The notes under the pieces: generated by a model
The model's input: only the letters and a program-made list of their open reading frames with translations
What the model was told of the DNA's origin: nothing
Databases searched by the model: none
Part shown: one piece after another, positions 44,428 to 56,455 of the stretch
Layout of the letters: every line of letters starts with the position of its first letter
Numbering within the stretch: the first letter of the stretch is position 1
Assembly (NCBI GenBank): GCA_963281255.1
Contig: OY725488.1
Span: 6,979,524-7,043,523, forward strand
Reading direction: 5' to 3'
Source: Aphrocallistes beatrix
Taxonomy: Eukaryota > Porifera > Hexactinellida > Sceptrulophora > Aphrocallistidae
DNA length: 64,000 nucleotides
Made by a program: the position numbers and the translations under genes

Positions 44428-47400
44428 ATGCAAAATCCGATTGTTCAGCAAATGTCAGATCTGGCAAGTTCGGGCGGAAATGCGAGCTTTTCCTCTTCAG
44501 AGATGGAGCTCCTCTCTCTCATCTGTGAATACTTCTTCCTCAGAGGCTTTAGACACTCTCTTGGAGGCCTGGAATCAGAAATCAAGAATCATAGTATAAA
44601 TTTGAGTATTGCAAACGGCAAGTCTACCATCTATCAAGACGCAATTCTCCAGAAATCCTTTATTCTCAACAGTCTGCTCGAATCGTTTGACAAAGGAGAC
44701 CGGGAGGAGTTCCTACGCCTCTGGAATACAAGCATTTCTTCCTCCGCTCGGGAGTCTAAGCTAGGGCTGCGTCTAGAATTCCAGACTAATCTCCATTTCG
44801 CAGTCATTCCCATCAGACTCAACCTTCCTATTGACTCGAGCGAGGTTGTGTACGCGAAAGAGATGTTCAAAGAATACCTGAATGAGCGAAGCTCTCAGCT
44901 GGCAGTGGATGATGACATGTTTCCGTTCTACGCTCTTCCCTACCTGAAAGAGGTGCGGAGCCATCCTAGTTTTCAGGACCTGTTTTGTCCCTCCTGGCTA
45001 CAGTCCCTCAGGGCTGACGTCGATTCTTTCCTCAAAGAGAACTTGCACATCTCTTCTGAGCCGCAGCTGCTCAAGATATTTCAACAGAAAGGTGAGCTCC
45101 CGCCCGCTATCTAACAGTCCTGCGTGCACATTCTCATGTTCTTACTCCTCTAGGGGCGAATTCTGGTGTCAGCTGTGAGGAAGAGGGTGCCAAGAAGCGT
45201 GAGGTCTTTGAACAGCTGAGCAGCGAGTATAATCGCGAGCAGGTGAGCTACATCAAGCGGTACAAGGCACTACAGGAGAGCTACCAGACTCTGATCGACC
45301 TGGCTATGCAGCTAGTGGAAGCTTTAGAAGACAGCTTACACGGACGGCCCATCAGTGAGGAATACATCACCTCCATGTGCCGCCGACTCTTCGGAGTCTC
45401 TGCCAAATCCATGCCGGCACAAGACCCCGCCTTAGGGGCCTCCCTGCTTCGTGCTTCAATCGCCTCTCATTCTGGCCTCCTTGAAGCGGGGATTTCACAG
45501 AACGTCCCGCTCTACCCCTCTCTGCACCTGCAGCGTGTCAAGTCTGACCTCTGCAGTTTGGAGGGAAGACAGGTTCCTCTGTTGTTACAGGCGCTTAGAC
45601 TCAGACTCACCCAGTAAGCTATACTAGCATGCTAACTAAACTGAAGTGTTAATAGCTTGTGGTGTTGTCCTAGTTGCAATCATTTATTGTCTAATTTCTC
45701 CAGCTCGCTCCCAGGAGAGCAAAGAGACGCAGTCCTAAACGCGTACATAAGAGAGGACCTGCTCGGGGTCAGACTGGATTCAGAGATGCCTCTCCAGCCT
45801 CTTCTTTCTGCGGATTCCATCCGCAAAGAGGCGCTGGCTCGACTCCTGAACGCGCTGGGCAGTCTGGCCCCCGGACGCACCTACCTCGCGCTGAACTGGG
45901 ACCTCCTGAGAGCGGTCTTCAGAGCGGTGCAGCTAGAGCGGGACGACACTCCCACCAGACAGAACCTGACGGGAGTGATGCAGAAGCTGAGCCTGCGCAG
46001 AGGTCCGCAGAGCTTCATGATCAGTCTTGGCGTGGTCCCCTGGCTGTCACGCCTGCTGGAGAGTAGCGAGAGCCTTTCCGAGTACTCTCTCCACTACACA
46101 CTGGCTCTTCTCATGAACCTGTCTCTCAGGTCTAAGGGGAGGGCTGAGTGCGTGGCACACTGCCCGCGGCTCCTATCCCATCTCAGCCGCTTCCTACAGC
46201 TGGACAGTGCTGAGTTGCGCTCTTATGCCAACGGAATCTTGTACAGGTGTGTCCACCTGTCATTCTTCTACACATAGACTCAGTTGTATTGAACTGTTCG
46301 TTACGTAATTTCCCTCTAGTATCCTCTCTGTTGGCAAGGTCCGCGGGGACGCAGTAGGCATGGGGCTACAAGAACTGCTGGAGTGTGTTCACAAGAGCAG
46401 CTCTGAAGAGAATAGGCGCCAGATTGAGTTCGTCATGCATCAGCTGGAGGTGCCTCCGGACAGCGACACAGGCCGCGATGGGGCAGAGTCGGATGACGAG
46501 GAGGACGAAGAGGACACAGACGATCCCTCTGAACCAATCGAAGGAGATTTGGAGGATTCCCTACGCGCGGTCTCTCCCGACCTTGAGGGAGAAGAGCTGC
46601 TATGTCAGAAGTACCTCTACTATCCTTCTAACCACTCTCTCAAGCACGAGACTCTGCGGCCCGGGAGTAGGCGGAACCAGGTCTCCTTCTTGGTGGAAGG
46701 CCCCTTGTCCCGTCCAATCACTCCACGCAGTTTCGCACACAAGCAAAGCAACCCGATCTCACTCCCCCTAACCGCCACGAACGTACGGTCTGCGGTTAGT
46801 GACTCCTCTCTCCTCTCCAAATCCAAACAACAGGTCTCAGGGGAATCATCCCGCCGTCCTAACTCTGGGCCTAAGACGAGAGAAAGTCAGCCCAAGCGAC
46901 CTTCGAAATCTCGCAGTGACCCATCTCTCTGTATAGACATTGACCCCAGTGTGAGTAGTACAGTGAGAGAAAAGAAAGAACTGTCCAACTCTTCAGAAAC
47001 GAAGTACTCCACTCCTGAGCTTCGAAGGAGGACGGTGGTCATGTCCACTCAGATCACTTCCTCCATCTCCGTCAGCAGTTCCCTCAGTCCCGGCAGCAAG
47101 GCCGACCCTCAGCCCTCAGTCAGGGCCATCAGGAAGATGGAGGGACAGATCAGCAGGGAGACGATGAGCGAGTACAAGGAGGTGTTCGTGTCGAGACCGC
47201 GCATCAACCGAACCCCGGAACCCGAAGATCAGGAGATGTCGTTTCAGGATTCTTTTGATCCGGCTGACTTGACTAAGTCAGAGACTAGTACGACTGCTTC
47301 TTACCCGCCAGTAGCCGAAGGTATGGTATATGAACAGGTGTTCAATTCTAAGGAGATTGTCCCTAAAGTCTCCAAATCAGGAGATGAAACTCCTCAGCCG

Positions 47401-47526
47401 TTACCTGCTACTCGGGGCAATAAACACGCAGACTCTTCGAAATCTAGCAAAACTGCGGCAAGCACCGCCCAGAGTACTCGTAGCGTGGTGACTAGAGCTC
47501 GATCCAAAGCTAAGCAGGCGAAGTAA
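44428..47526 (+). CDS. ARMC9: LisH and armadillo domain protein ARMC9
   Basis: Ciliary basal body/tip protein; human ARMC9 is a Joubert syndrome gene linked to Hedgehog signalling. Exons 44428-45091, 45154-45613, 45704-46246, 46320-47526, phases consistent, 957 aa. Start chosen at ATG 44428 (MQNPIVQQM); an upstream in-frame TTG is not used. N-terminal LisH (ELLSLICEYFFLRGFRHSL), then the ARMC9-specific FYALPYL...HPSFQDLF block, a coiled coil (exon 2) and armadillo-like helices (exon 3, SLHYTLALLMNLSLRSKG). An acidic run (ESDDEEDEEDTDD) and a long Ser-rich basic C-terminal tail follow. Introns are only 62-90 bp. Human form about 818 aa, so the tail is longer here. Confidence 0.92.
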
Positions 47527-47811
47527 CCGCAGCAGCTGTCTTATGCTACCCTGTACCCTGCTACCCTGCTACCTCTACTCACTGACTAGTGCACTGTACT
47601 TGTATATGTATCTCAGCTAAGCTAGTGTGTGTAAATTTCACTCTTCTCAAATCTGAACTTAGTTATCTATTTACTCCACCTGTTAGATTATCCCGAATCT
47701 CTTTCAATAACGATGTGATAAAATATAAATTATGAGATTTGTTAATTCAGCCTCCAAACTAGAATATTAGCTAGTCGTGTACTGTTGATTACCACTGCAC
47801 TCGAGAAGTGA

Positions 47812-50800
47812 ATGACATCGAGTTTTGCTGAGGGGTCCAGGAATACGAGAAGGGGGACTATTCGGTATCTAGATGGGAGCATTGGGCCAGAGCTGCTTTC
47901 TTGTGACGTCATCGTAGTGTACCTCATAGCAATTTCTCAAGAGTATTCCACTTCCAACTCTCACATCTTCAATCGCCTGAACAGAGCTCTTCTTAAAATT
48001 CTCTTTCTGTCAGATCCAGAAGCAGAGGTCACAGTCTCCTACGTCTGGAGCAGGTATCACAGTCCGAGATCTCAGTTACTCTATTCACGCTGCCATTTTG
48101 AAACAGTGTTAAAACTATGACATAATTATTCACTCCATTCAATCCAAGGTTTGTGAGAGAACTGAAAGGAAGACATTATCCTCTTGATAACCCGGACGAC
48201 ATCCTAGTACCCATTGAGAAGCAGCTGGTGAAACTGTCACAAGGGGAGGTGGCTGACCTCATGGAGTTTTTCGGAGAAGTGGAGCACCTGATCTTCCAGC
48301 ATTCTCACACGACTTTCCCTATCGCACCTGTCATCGCACCTGAATCCATATTCGGTCTCTTCCTACGACGTTCCGTGTTGCAGTTCAGGAATCTGAAATT
48401 CTCACAGCTAACCCGACTCTATAACCAGTATAAGTTCGTGTGGCTCACAATCATATACAGTCAGGGTCGCTTATTGTGAACCACCAGGGGACCAAAAGAA
48501 TCTGTTCATAATAGAGATACTTCATATTAAGCGAACTTGGTTCAATAAAAATCCTATCTAAAAAATGAAATTGGGACCAGGAGGTTAGTTCATAATAAAC
48601 GAATGTTCATATTAATCGGGTTCATAATAAGCGACCCTGACTGTATATGCTACACAGTATTATTGGTTAGTGGAATCATCTCATCATGAATCTATCTTTC
48701 TAGAAAAGAAATAAAAGATGCTTTCAGACCCAAAGATGTTCATATGCAATCCGATCTCTTCGATGCCCCATCTCCCCTACCCCCCGGCCCCGGCCTGTTG
48801 GACTCTGGATACTTCTACGATGGAGTCAGGGAGATCTACTCCCAGGGCTTGGTTGAGAGTAAAGTGAATCTGTTGGAACTCTCCCCTCAGGACGACCCTC
48901 CCACCCTGCACACAACAGCTGACATCTGCCAGACCTCACTCGCGATGGCCCACCTCTACCACAGGTACGGACTCAACAGGCTCGCCCTCAGGTTCCTCAA
49001 GGAGGGAATCACGCTAGCGCACGAGCTGCGGCTGCGCGAGGTCTCGAGAATCAGTTCAGACTGGCTCAAGGTAAAGTAGGTGTCATTTCTACCAATATAC
49101 TATGTAGGATAACCATGGATTAGGCAGTTCGACATTGGCTATTCTCCACAGCCTACGTAACTATAGCCTTTTCACGGTATTTAACCATGGATTACTTCAA
49201 GTCTTATGTGCAAAATACAAACTGTATAGCATATCTATATTTTGCTGAAATTTAATGGAGTGTAACTATTATTAATACAAAAGAGGTGGAAAATTGTGAT
49301 AGTTCTCTATCTTACTACAAACTAACATGTATACAAATAGTCCTTCATATTAATCATGACCCAATCTCCCGTGGTTATGTTGGATGTTGCTTTATCATAC
49401 TTCTTCTTAGCCCCCGATTGGGTGCACTCCTGGTTTTCTCGTGCAATTTCACTCAATTCTTGCCTCTTCTTTACCGTTTGTTTCGAGATACTGACTGGCT
49501 GACCCTGCAACTTTTGTTGGAGTATTACCAGCAGTACTAATTGCTAATGAGCATATCGATTGATCTCGGCTGACATCTGCAGTTCTAGGTCCATCTAACT
49601 CATCTTCTCTAAACTCCTCCATATCACCAGTTCATGCTCTCCCATAGCCTCGTCTTCTCACCGCTGTTCGGCTGCTTCTTCAGGATGTATGACAATTGGG
49701 AGTCCAATTCACACTTAAATATGAAGGACAATTAAGAAGATTGATGGGCTTGGCATTTTCCGAAGACCAGGTTTTCTGGAAACTTTCTTCAATGTACCGT
49801 CACCCTGGGGAATATCGAAGTGAAGTAGTATATCCTCGTCACAGAAATGTCTCGCATAGATGAAGACTCGACAATTTGCATGCATCATCTCTATGGAGAA
49901 ACCTTCACCATTCATCTTGCGTTTCCTTGGACCAATGATTCAACATTTCAAACACTGGAACGTAATCAGTGCCGTCGTAATTGGAGCAGCAGTTGGCTAC
50001 ACTACACATATTTGGCTTACTGCTAAGAAAATTGTACGTGCGGATGAATACATTGGGAATTAGGAAGAATCGTAGTCAAATTTATTTCAAACATCATGGT
50101 TTGTTTACAAAATAGACTTGAAGTAATCCATGGTGAGGTAAAATTCGTACCGTGAATAGGCTATAGTTACGTAGGCTGTGGCTATTCTCTAATTTAGCTG
50201 GCACCAGGGGCAGCGCCAGGTTTTAGACTCTGGGTCGCACATGGGTGGCAATCCCTCGCGATGGGGTCGCGGACCCTCAGCTGCATATCAAAATTATTTT
50301 CGATATTTGATCGATATTAGAATTTGGAACAGTTTGAAATTTTAATCTTTATTCAGATAATTATATTTTAAAATTCCTCAAGATTATTTAGTGTAGTGAA
50401 TTGTGTTTACTGTTTAGAACGTGTTAGAATACAGAATCGTAAAAATATTAAAAATCTCGCGACTCCTGCGACCCCTCTCGCGCCGCCCCTGACACATCTA
50501 CACCTGTATGCGGCTGCATTAGTGCATGCGTCCTGGTGATCCGCTCTATCTCCAGATCGATCTGCCTTCTCTAGATCTATCTGAAGCTGAGCAAGCACCC
50601 AGAAGGAGACAGACAAGACGGGAACTTCCTGTTGGACTCGATGCTAGCTACGAAGATACACAAGTGTGAAGCTGAGTGGAAGAATGGACAGTCTAAGGCG
50701 GTCACTTGGACCTCTGAGCTTCCAAAAGCGACCACAATGAAATGTTTATACTGGGACAAGGTGGGCAAGACTGACATGTGTGGTCTGTCAAGCCAGCTGT

Positions 50801-51812
50801 CGCTGAGCACGCTGGGGGGTGAGGGGGGCGAGTGGAGCCAACTGCTGGGACACGAGATGGCTAGAGGCTGTAACGCCATGATATTTATTGCTAAGATGCT
50901 CTGCACTCGAGGAGAATACAGAGGGGTAGGTAACACCTGCATAGACGATGATCATCACACGTGATTTAACATACTTCTACAGGCACTGTCTCTACTCGAC
51001 AAGCTGGGTGGTATTTGTATACAGAACACCTGGCTCTATGCTCAGACCTCAGAGGCGATGCTAGACATTCAGACGGAGAAGTGCTTGTTAGCTGGCGATC
51101 TGAAAGAGGCGGAACGATTAATCACACTTCTTTTCCCGTTCAACTTCATCCTGGCACGGTTGAAGGAGGTTGAGCTCTCTCTAGTCAGGAATAAGCCAGG
51201 TGAAGCGTATGCCATGCTAGCCAGGCTATCAGATACCAAGAGGTATGTCCTATTTCAGTTGAATATGACACTGAGTGAAATTGAACTTGGTGCTTTAGGA
51301 TGAAGTCATACGTACACATGCGGTACCTCCTAGACCTGTCACAGGCGCTGCTACTCACCAACTCTCCAGCTCTCTCGCTCACGCCTCTCTCTCAGTGCAT
51401 CGCTCTTTCTCAAGCAGCCAAGGCGATGCACTACCACTCCTCCGCGCTCGTCCTTCTCTCGCATTGCTACTTGCTGATCGACAAGCCCGAGTTCGCTACC
51501 AGGCTGCTCCAGGCCAAACTGCTGCAGATCACGGAGTGCGGCTCTGTTCTCTTGAGTGGTTCAGCTCACCTCAATCTTGCCCAGGCTCTCATCATGAAAG
51601 AAAAGAAGGGTCTTTTCAGAGTGGAGGTTTGCGACGAGATTGTTAATCTTCTCAAACATTCCCTTACAGACTTCACAAAATGCGGAGCCGTCAGGAAACA
51701 GATGGATGTGCTGCAGCTGCTCTATCAAGTGTATGGACAGTTAGGAAATTCTTTTTTGGATGAGAAGGAAAGAACTGCAGAACAGTTTGCAATCTTACAC
51801 CACACCCAATAA
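47812..51812 (+). CDS. ANAPC5: anaphase-promoting complex subunit 5
   Basis: TPR scaffold of the APC/C ubiquitin ligase. Exons 47812-48053, 48149-48427, 48704-49070, 50575-50925, 50983-51242, 51299-51812, consistent phases, 670 aa (human 755). Conserved segments: SIFGLFLRRSVLQFRNLKFSQLTRLYNQY, read here as GLFLRR and LKFSQLTRLYNQ; TSLAMAHLYHRYGLNRLALRF (TPR); SLLDKLGG; LLDLSQALLL; LVLLSHCYLLIDKPEFATRL, given here as AKLLQITECGSVLLSGSAHL. The 1.5-kb intron 3 hosts repeats (49150-50180). The stop codon overlaps an AATAAA. ARMC9 ends 285 bp upstream on the same strand. Confidence 0.92.
49322..49540 (-). pseudogene. Ty3/gypsy-like integrase C-terminal fragment
   Basis: Encodes ISKQTVKKRQELSEIARENQ followed by GAKKKYDKATSNITTGDWVM. 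This matches the layout of gypsy integrase tails (...KKxYDK...GDWVxxxM). No other retroelement part is in frame nearby. Confidence 0.5.
49715..49915 (-). other. unassigned open segment in ANAPC5 intron
   Basis: Encodes MNGEGFSIEMMHANCRVFIY..., with an open continuation upstream (VFEMLNHWSKETQDEW). Protein-like composition, no family recognised; probably part of the repeat in this intron. Confidence 0.3.
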
Positions 51813-51813
51813 A
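51808..51813 (+). promoter_or_regulatory. poly(A) signal overlapping ANAPC5 stop codon
   Basis: AATAAA spans the last sense codon (CAA) and the TAA stop (51810-51812). If used, the 3' UTR would be only about 10-30 nt. No other AATAAA was noted nearby. Confidence 0.5.
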
Positions 51814-52186
51814 GATTTAACTCATGACCTACCATGTATGTTGTCATTGATTCTAGTAGCTATTGATTTGAATTTGAACATTAAAATAGCCTTATTTGTA
51901 GTATATTCAGGTGCCTGCATCCGATGCTGTAGAAATGAACGCAGTGAAATCTGTTTATAGCGAGCACAAATATGAAAATGACCGTTGTTACGGGCTGCTG
52001 TTAGAATGCAGTTCATTGCGATGAGAACTGTTTTAAGCGGTCTTATCCCAGGTTTCACTCGAGTTTTATTTTAGATTAGTCTCTCTGATGTTGATTAATT
52101 TCACACATGATATTCATCAAATATTTCCTTGTGAAATGGGGTATATACTAACCTTATAATTATACAATATTTGTTAGGGCATAGCA
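51813..52186. promoter_or_regulatory. spacer ANAPC5 - SRCR gene
   Basis: A 374-bp AT-rich spacer without a gene; it should hold the SRCR promoter and 5' UTR. ACAATATTTGTTAG just before the ATG (52170-52183) could also be a 3' splice site for a non-coding leader exon. Confidence 0.3.
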
Positions 52187-52903
52187 ATGTTTGTTGGTTT
52201 GCTTCTAACTCAAATTATCTTGACGGCTGTCTCCCTTCTCTCGAATGCTCAGGAAGAGAACGATATAAGACTGTACCTCTCCTCTACCAATGTCTCCGCC
52301 ATACTGACCCTCTTCTCCAGGTTCCAGAGCCTCGAGCTAGGGGTGCTGCAGATATACTGGGACAGGGAGTGGGGGAGTGTCTGTGACGACAGCTGGGACA
52401 GTCTTGACTCACAAGTCGTCTGCTCTCAACTCAACTTCACATATTCTTTCTCTTACTCCTCTCTCCCTTACCTCCGTGGGTCGGATCAGGAGTCGCCTAC
52501 AGGATCCCCGGTCTGGTTGGACGAGGTCAGCTGTATCGGCAATGAAACCGCACTCGTAAACTGTCCTTCTCTTCCTTTCGGAGCGAATGACTGCACTCAC
52601 GGAGAAGATGTCAATATGGTATGCTCCAATCTGAACTTGAGCCTCATATACAACGCTATTGTCGCTGTTCTGATCGTTCTAGTCCTTGTCATCATTCTGT
52701 GTTGTATTACTTGTTGTTGTTGTTGCTGTTGCTGCTATTATTGTTCCGTTTGTCCTCTTGCAAAACACTTGAATACGCGTAGAACAAGAAAAATGAAGGA
52801 CTTGGTTCGAAATAAGGAATCACACATCATGGAGTTCTATCCCTCCACTGAAGATATTACGTACAGACACGATGGAATATCTGTTGATACTATTAACAAC
52901 TAA
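52187..52903 (+). CDS. single-SRCR-domain type I membrane protein
   Basis: Intronless, 238 aa. Signal peptide (MFVGLLLTQIILTAVSLLSNAQ), given as residues 1-21. One scavenger-receptor cysteine-rich domain (about 50-148) has six cysteines in the group A pattern (SVCDDSW, VVCSQ, VSCIGNE, VNCP, NDCTHGED, MVCS). A transmembrane helix lies at about 155-180, followed at once by a Cys run (CCITCCCCCCCC), a likely palmitoylation cluster. The 60-residue tail is basic and has Tyr motifs (FYPST, ITYRHD). The ligand-binding role is inferred from the family; no orthologue recognised. Several N-glycosylation sequons (NVS, NFT, NET, NLS) fit an extracellular domain. Confidence 0.88.
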   Translation: MFVGLLLTQIILTAVSLLSNAQEENDIRLYLSSTNVSAILTLFSRFQSLELGVLQIYWDREWGSVCDDSWDSLDSQVVCSQLNFTYSFSYSSLPYLRGSDQESPTGSPVWLDEVSCIGNETALVNCPSLPFGANDCTHGEDVNMVCSNLNLSLIYNAIVAVLIVLVLVIILCCITCCCCCCCCYYCSVCPLAKHLNTRRTRKMKDLVRNKESHIMEFYPSTEDITYRHDGISVDTINN

Positions 52904-53257
52904 GTTACGTGTTCGAATGATTATTTTATGTTTTATTGATTTTCTAAATTTTGCTCTCTACTAGTAAAAAAGTTTTTAAATTAAATTTTTATTACTTGTT
53001 TCTAAATACACGTACATGTTTAGTTTATATCAGCGATGTTTTGCTCATTTTTAATTTTTAAGAACTCATGAAAGTTGATTCCCGTATCCTGACCTACAAT
53101 GTATTGAAAAACTTTTATGATATGAATCCCTATTAGACATTGTGTAGTGTGTATAAGCGACACATTGTTGTACATAACTGTCTTATACACTGTGTTAGTG
53201 TTAGTGTCTTCTGGAGTTGAGTATTAGCATTTCTAACAATCAAATTAGTTGCCATAT
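52904..53257. other. spacer SRCR gene - COPB1
   Basis: 354 bp, AT-rich. It contains the SRCR 3' UTR and the COPB1 promoter. No element recognised. Confidence 0.35.
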
Positions 53258-56200
53258 ATGGCCATAACCTCCGAACAATCTTGCTTTACTCTCATTGGTA
53301 AAGTTGATGACAGTGACGCTGTGAACGAGCAGGCGCTGAAACAGGAGCTGGAGAATGGGAATGATGCCTCCAAGATAGCCACAATGAGACGCGTCATACA
53401 TCTGATGCTGAACGGAGATAAGCTAACCGGGCTCCTCATGACCGTGATACGCTTTGTGCTGCCCACTCAGAACCACACCCTCAAGAAGTTGCTATTTATC
53501 TATTTTGAGATTGTTCCCAAAACCACAGCAGAAGGGAAACTCCGTCATGAAATGATACTGGTAGACCTGTGCTACTGCCAATATGCAATTTCAATCCGCT
53601 TTATAAAATTGATTATTCCATTCTGTTAGGTATGCGACGCGTATCGCAAAGACTTACAGCATCCTAACGAGTTCGTCCGGGGAAGCACACTCCGCTTCCT
53701 CAGCAAGCTGAAGGAACCCGAGCTGTTGGAGCCCCTCATGCCCCCCATCCGCTCCTGCCTCGAGTACAAGCACCCTTACGTCCGGCGGAACGCAGTGCTG
53801 GCCGTGTTCACCATCTACCAGCACTGCGAGTCCCTGATCCCCGACGCGCCAGACCTGGTGCTGCGCTTCCTGGAGCAGGAGGGGGACTCCAGCTGCAAGA
53901 GGAACGCCTTCCTCATGCTGCTGCACGTGGACGAGAGGAAGGCGCTGGACTACCTGGCCGCCTGCCAGGAACAGGTGGCCATGTTTGGAGACATCATGCA
54001 GTTAGTGGTGGTGGAGCTCATCTACAAGGTGGGGTGCATGCCATTCTGTTACGTTGGTCTCCCTTGACTATAATGCTCTGTTAAACGATTGCTGGTACAG
54101 GTCTGTCACAAGAACTCCGCAGAACGAGGCCGCTTCCTCCGTAGCGTGTACTCTCTGCTCGGGAGCAGCTCGGCAGCGGTTCGCTACGAGGCCGCAGGGA
54201 CGCTCGTCACCCTCTCCAACACACCCACCGCCATCAAGGCCGTAGCTCAGTGCTACATCGAACTAGTGGTGAGCGAGTCGGACAACAACGTGAAGATAAT
54301 CGTGCTGGACCGCCTGAAGGCGCTGTGCAACAAGCGGTCGCACCGGCGAGTGCTGCAGGGGATGGTCATGGACCTGCTGCGGGCTGTGGAGGCGCCAGAC
54401 ATCGAGGTTCGGAGGAAGACACTGGACTTAGTGCTGGCACTCGTGAACTTGAAGACCGCTCCTGAGGTGGGTCTACTTCTCTAGCGTTTGACGTAGCACA
54501 GCAGAGATTGGGTTGATGCGTTTGTTTAGGTATCCAACTTCCTCAGACGAGAACTGGCCCAGGCCGGCTCCGAGGAGACTCAGGAGGAGGAGACAGTTAA
54601 GTACAAGAGACACCTGATCCTCTGTCTGCACTCCTGCTGCTCCATGTTCCCGGAGACGTCCGCTTCTGTCCTCCCTTCAATGATGGAGTCAGTGCTGGAG
54701 CCGAACGAACTGATCGCGTGCGATGTGCTGAAACTGGTGCGCGAGATGACGCAGCTCTACCCCGCTCTGAGGAGGGACATCATCAAGCGGCTAACGGAGC
54801 TGTTTTCACAGGTACTCCTGCCCCATCGCTGGGCTCCTTGAAAGGGATGGAAGGAGTTGAAGCTTTTGTGTTAGGTAAACAACGGAGAAGTGCTACGGCA
54901 GTTGCTGTGGGTGCTGGGGCAGCACTGCGTGTCTAAAGAGGAGATCTCCCGCGTGATACAGGAGATCAGGCTGTCCATAGGGGAGATTCCTATCGTAGAT
55001 AGCGAGCAGAGGAAGGAAAAAGATGGGGAGGAGGAGTCTCTCATCTTAGACGAGCCTGTCTCCTCTGGCTCACAGTCCAAACTCACAGCGGACCTGACTT
55101 ATAAAACGCAGACTGCGCTTACCTCAGCCACCAAGGTATTGATTATAAAGCGACCCTTCTGGAAATGTGAGATTTAAATTCGGATAACTTGTGTGTAGTC
55201 CAAGAAGCAAGATGATGCCCCGACTCTCCGCAGCCTCCTGCTAGAAGGGAACTTCACTCTCGCCTGCTCGCTAGGAGGAACCCTCACTAAGCTAGCTTTT
55301 AACTACTCCTCTCTCTGCGATAATGAACAGAGTCGCAACGCAGTTTCTGGAGAAGCAATGCTCATCATTGCATCCATCCTGAGGCTGGGGCGATCCAAAT
55401 ACACCAAGAAACCTATCCCAGCCATAGAGCTGGAACAGCTCTGGCTGTGCTTGAGGCTTCTTTCCTCTCCTGATCCTTCGATAGGTCTCGCAGTGAAGGC
55501 AAAGACCAAAGAAGCAGTGGACGGACTCTTGCGTGAGCAGCTGAGTGAGAGGAAATTGAAGGAGACCGGGATAGCAGAGGAGATCGGGAATAAAGCAGAT
55601 GACGCTATTGTGTTCGGTCTGCTCGTACCCGGGGACAGTCTGGACGCGGAGAACAGGTTCGAAGCAAGCCTGCTACAAGCAGTAGGCTCCTCGGAGCAGC
55701 AGGAAAACGCCGGAACTTCAGAAAGCAAACTGGACCGGGTCTACCAGATGACTGGATTTTCTGACCCCATCTACGCAGAGGCGTACGTGTACGTGCACCA
55801 GTACGACATCATCCTTGATATTCTGATTGTCAACCAGACCACTGATACTCTCCAGAGCGTCCTCCTGGAGCTAGCCACCCACGGAGATTTGAAGCTGGTT
55901 GAGAAGCCTGCTCAGATCAACCTGGGCCCTCAGGACTTCGCTAATATAAAAGCAGCAGTGAAGGTGTCCTCCACGGAGAATGGAGTCATATTTGGGAACA
56001 TTGTCTACGATGTGGCTGGGACTGCCTCTTCGGACAAAAACTGTGTTGTGCTTAATGATATACACATTGACATCATGGACTACATCCGGCCGGGACACGT
56101 GCAACAGGAAGAATTCAGGAAGAAATGGACAGAGTTTGAATGGGAGAACAAACTCAATGTCAATACATCTATCAAGAACATGCGAGGCTACCTAGAGCAC

Positions 56201-56455
56201 ATCGTCCAATCTACGAATATGAAATGTCTCACGCCTTCTAAGGCGCTCGCTGGGGAATGCGATTTTCTGTCTGCGAATCTCTACGCTAGAAGTATATTCG
56301 GAGAGGAGGCTCTAGCGAATATTTCATTGCGAAAACCCCAAGAAGAAGATGTGTCTGTGACGGGACATATCCGAATCAGAGCGAAATCTCAGGGAATGGC
56401 TCTCAGTTTAGGAGATAAGATTAATATCAGTCAGAAAAGAGAGATAGCCGTCTAG
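53258..56455 (+). CDS. COPB1: coatomer subunit beta
   Basis: Beta-COP of the COPI coat, Golgi-to-ER retrograde transport. Exons 53258-53560, 53630-54028, 54101-54466, 54530-54811, 54875-55135, 55199-56455, all phase 0; 955 aa (human 953). Start at ATG 53258 ([13 protein letters not shown]). The N-terminal adaptin-like HEAT solenoid is near-identical in blocks ([50 protein letters not shown]). A charged linker follows, then the C-terminal appendage ([42 protein letters not shown]) and the conserved end [20 protein letters not shown]. Five introns of 63-72 bp. No defects. Confidence 0.96.

Larger units (their letters stand above)
49150..50180. mobile_element. inverted-repeat element in ANAPC5 intron 3
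   Basis: Arms 49150-49207 and about 50111-50180 share CAGCCTACGTAACTATAGCC and CCATGGATTACTTCAAGTC in opposite orientation. Between them are a Ty3/gypsy-like fragment (49322-49540) and an unassigned minus-strand open frame (49715-49915). Confidence 0.6.
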
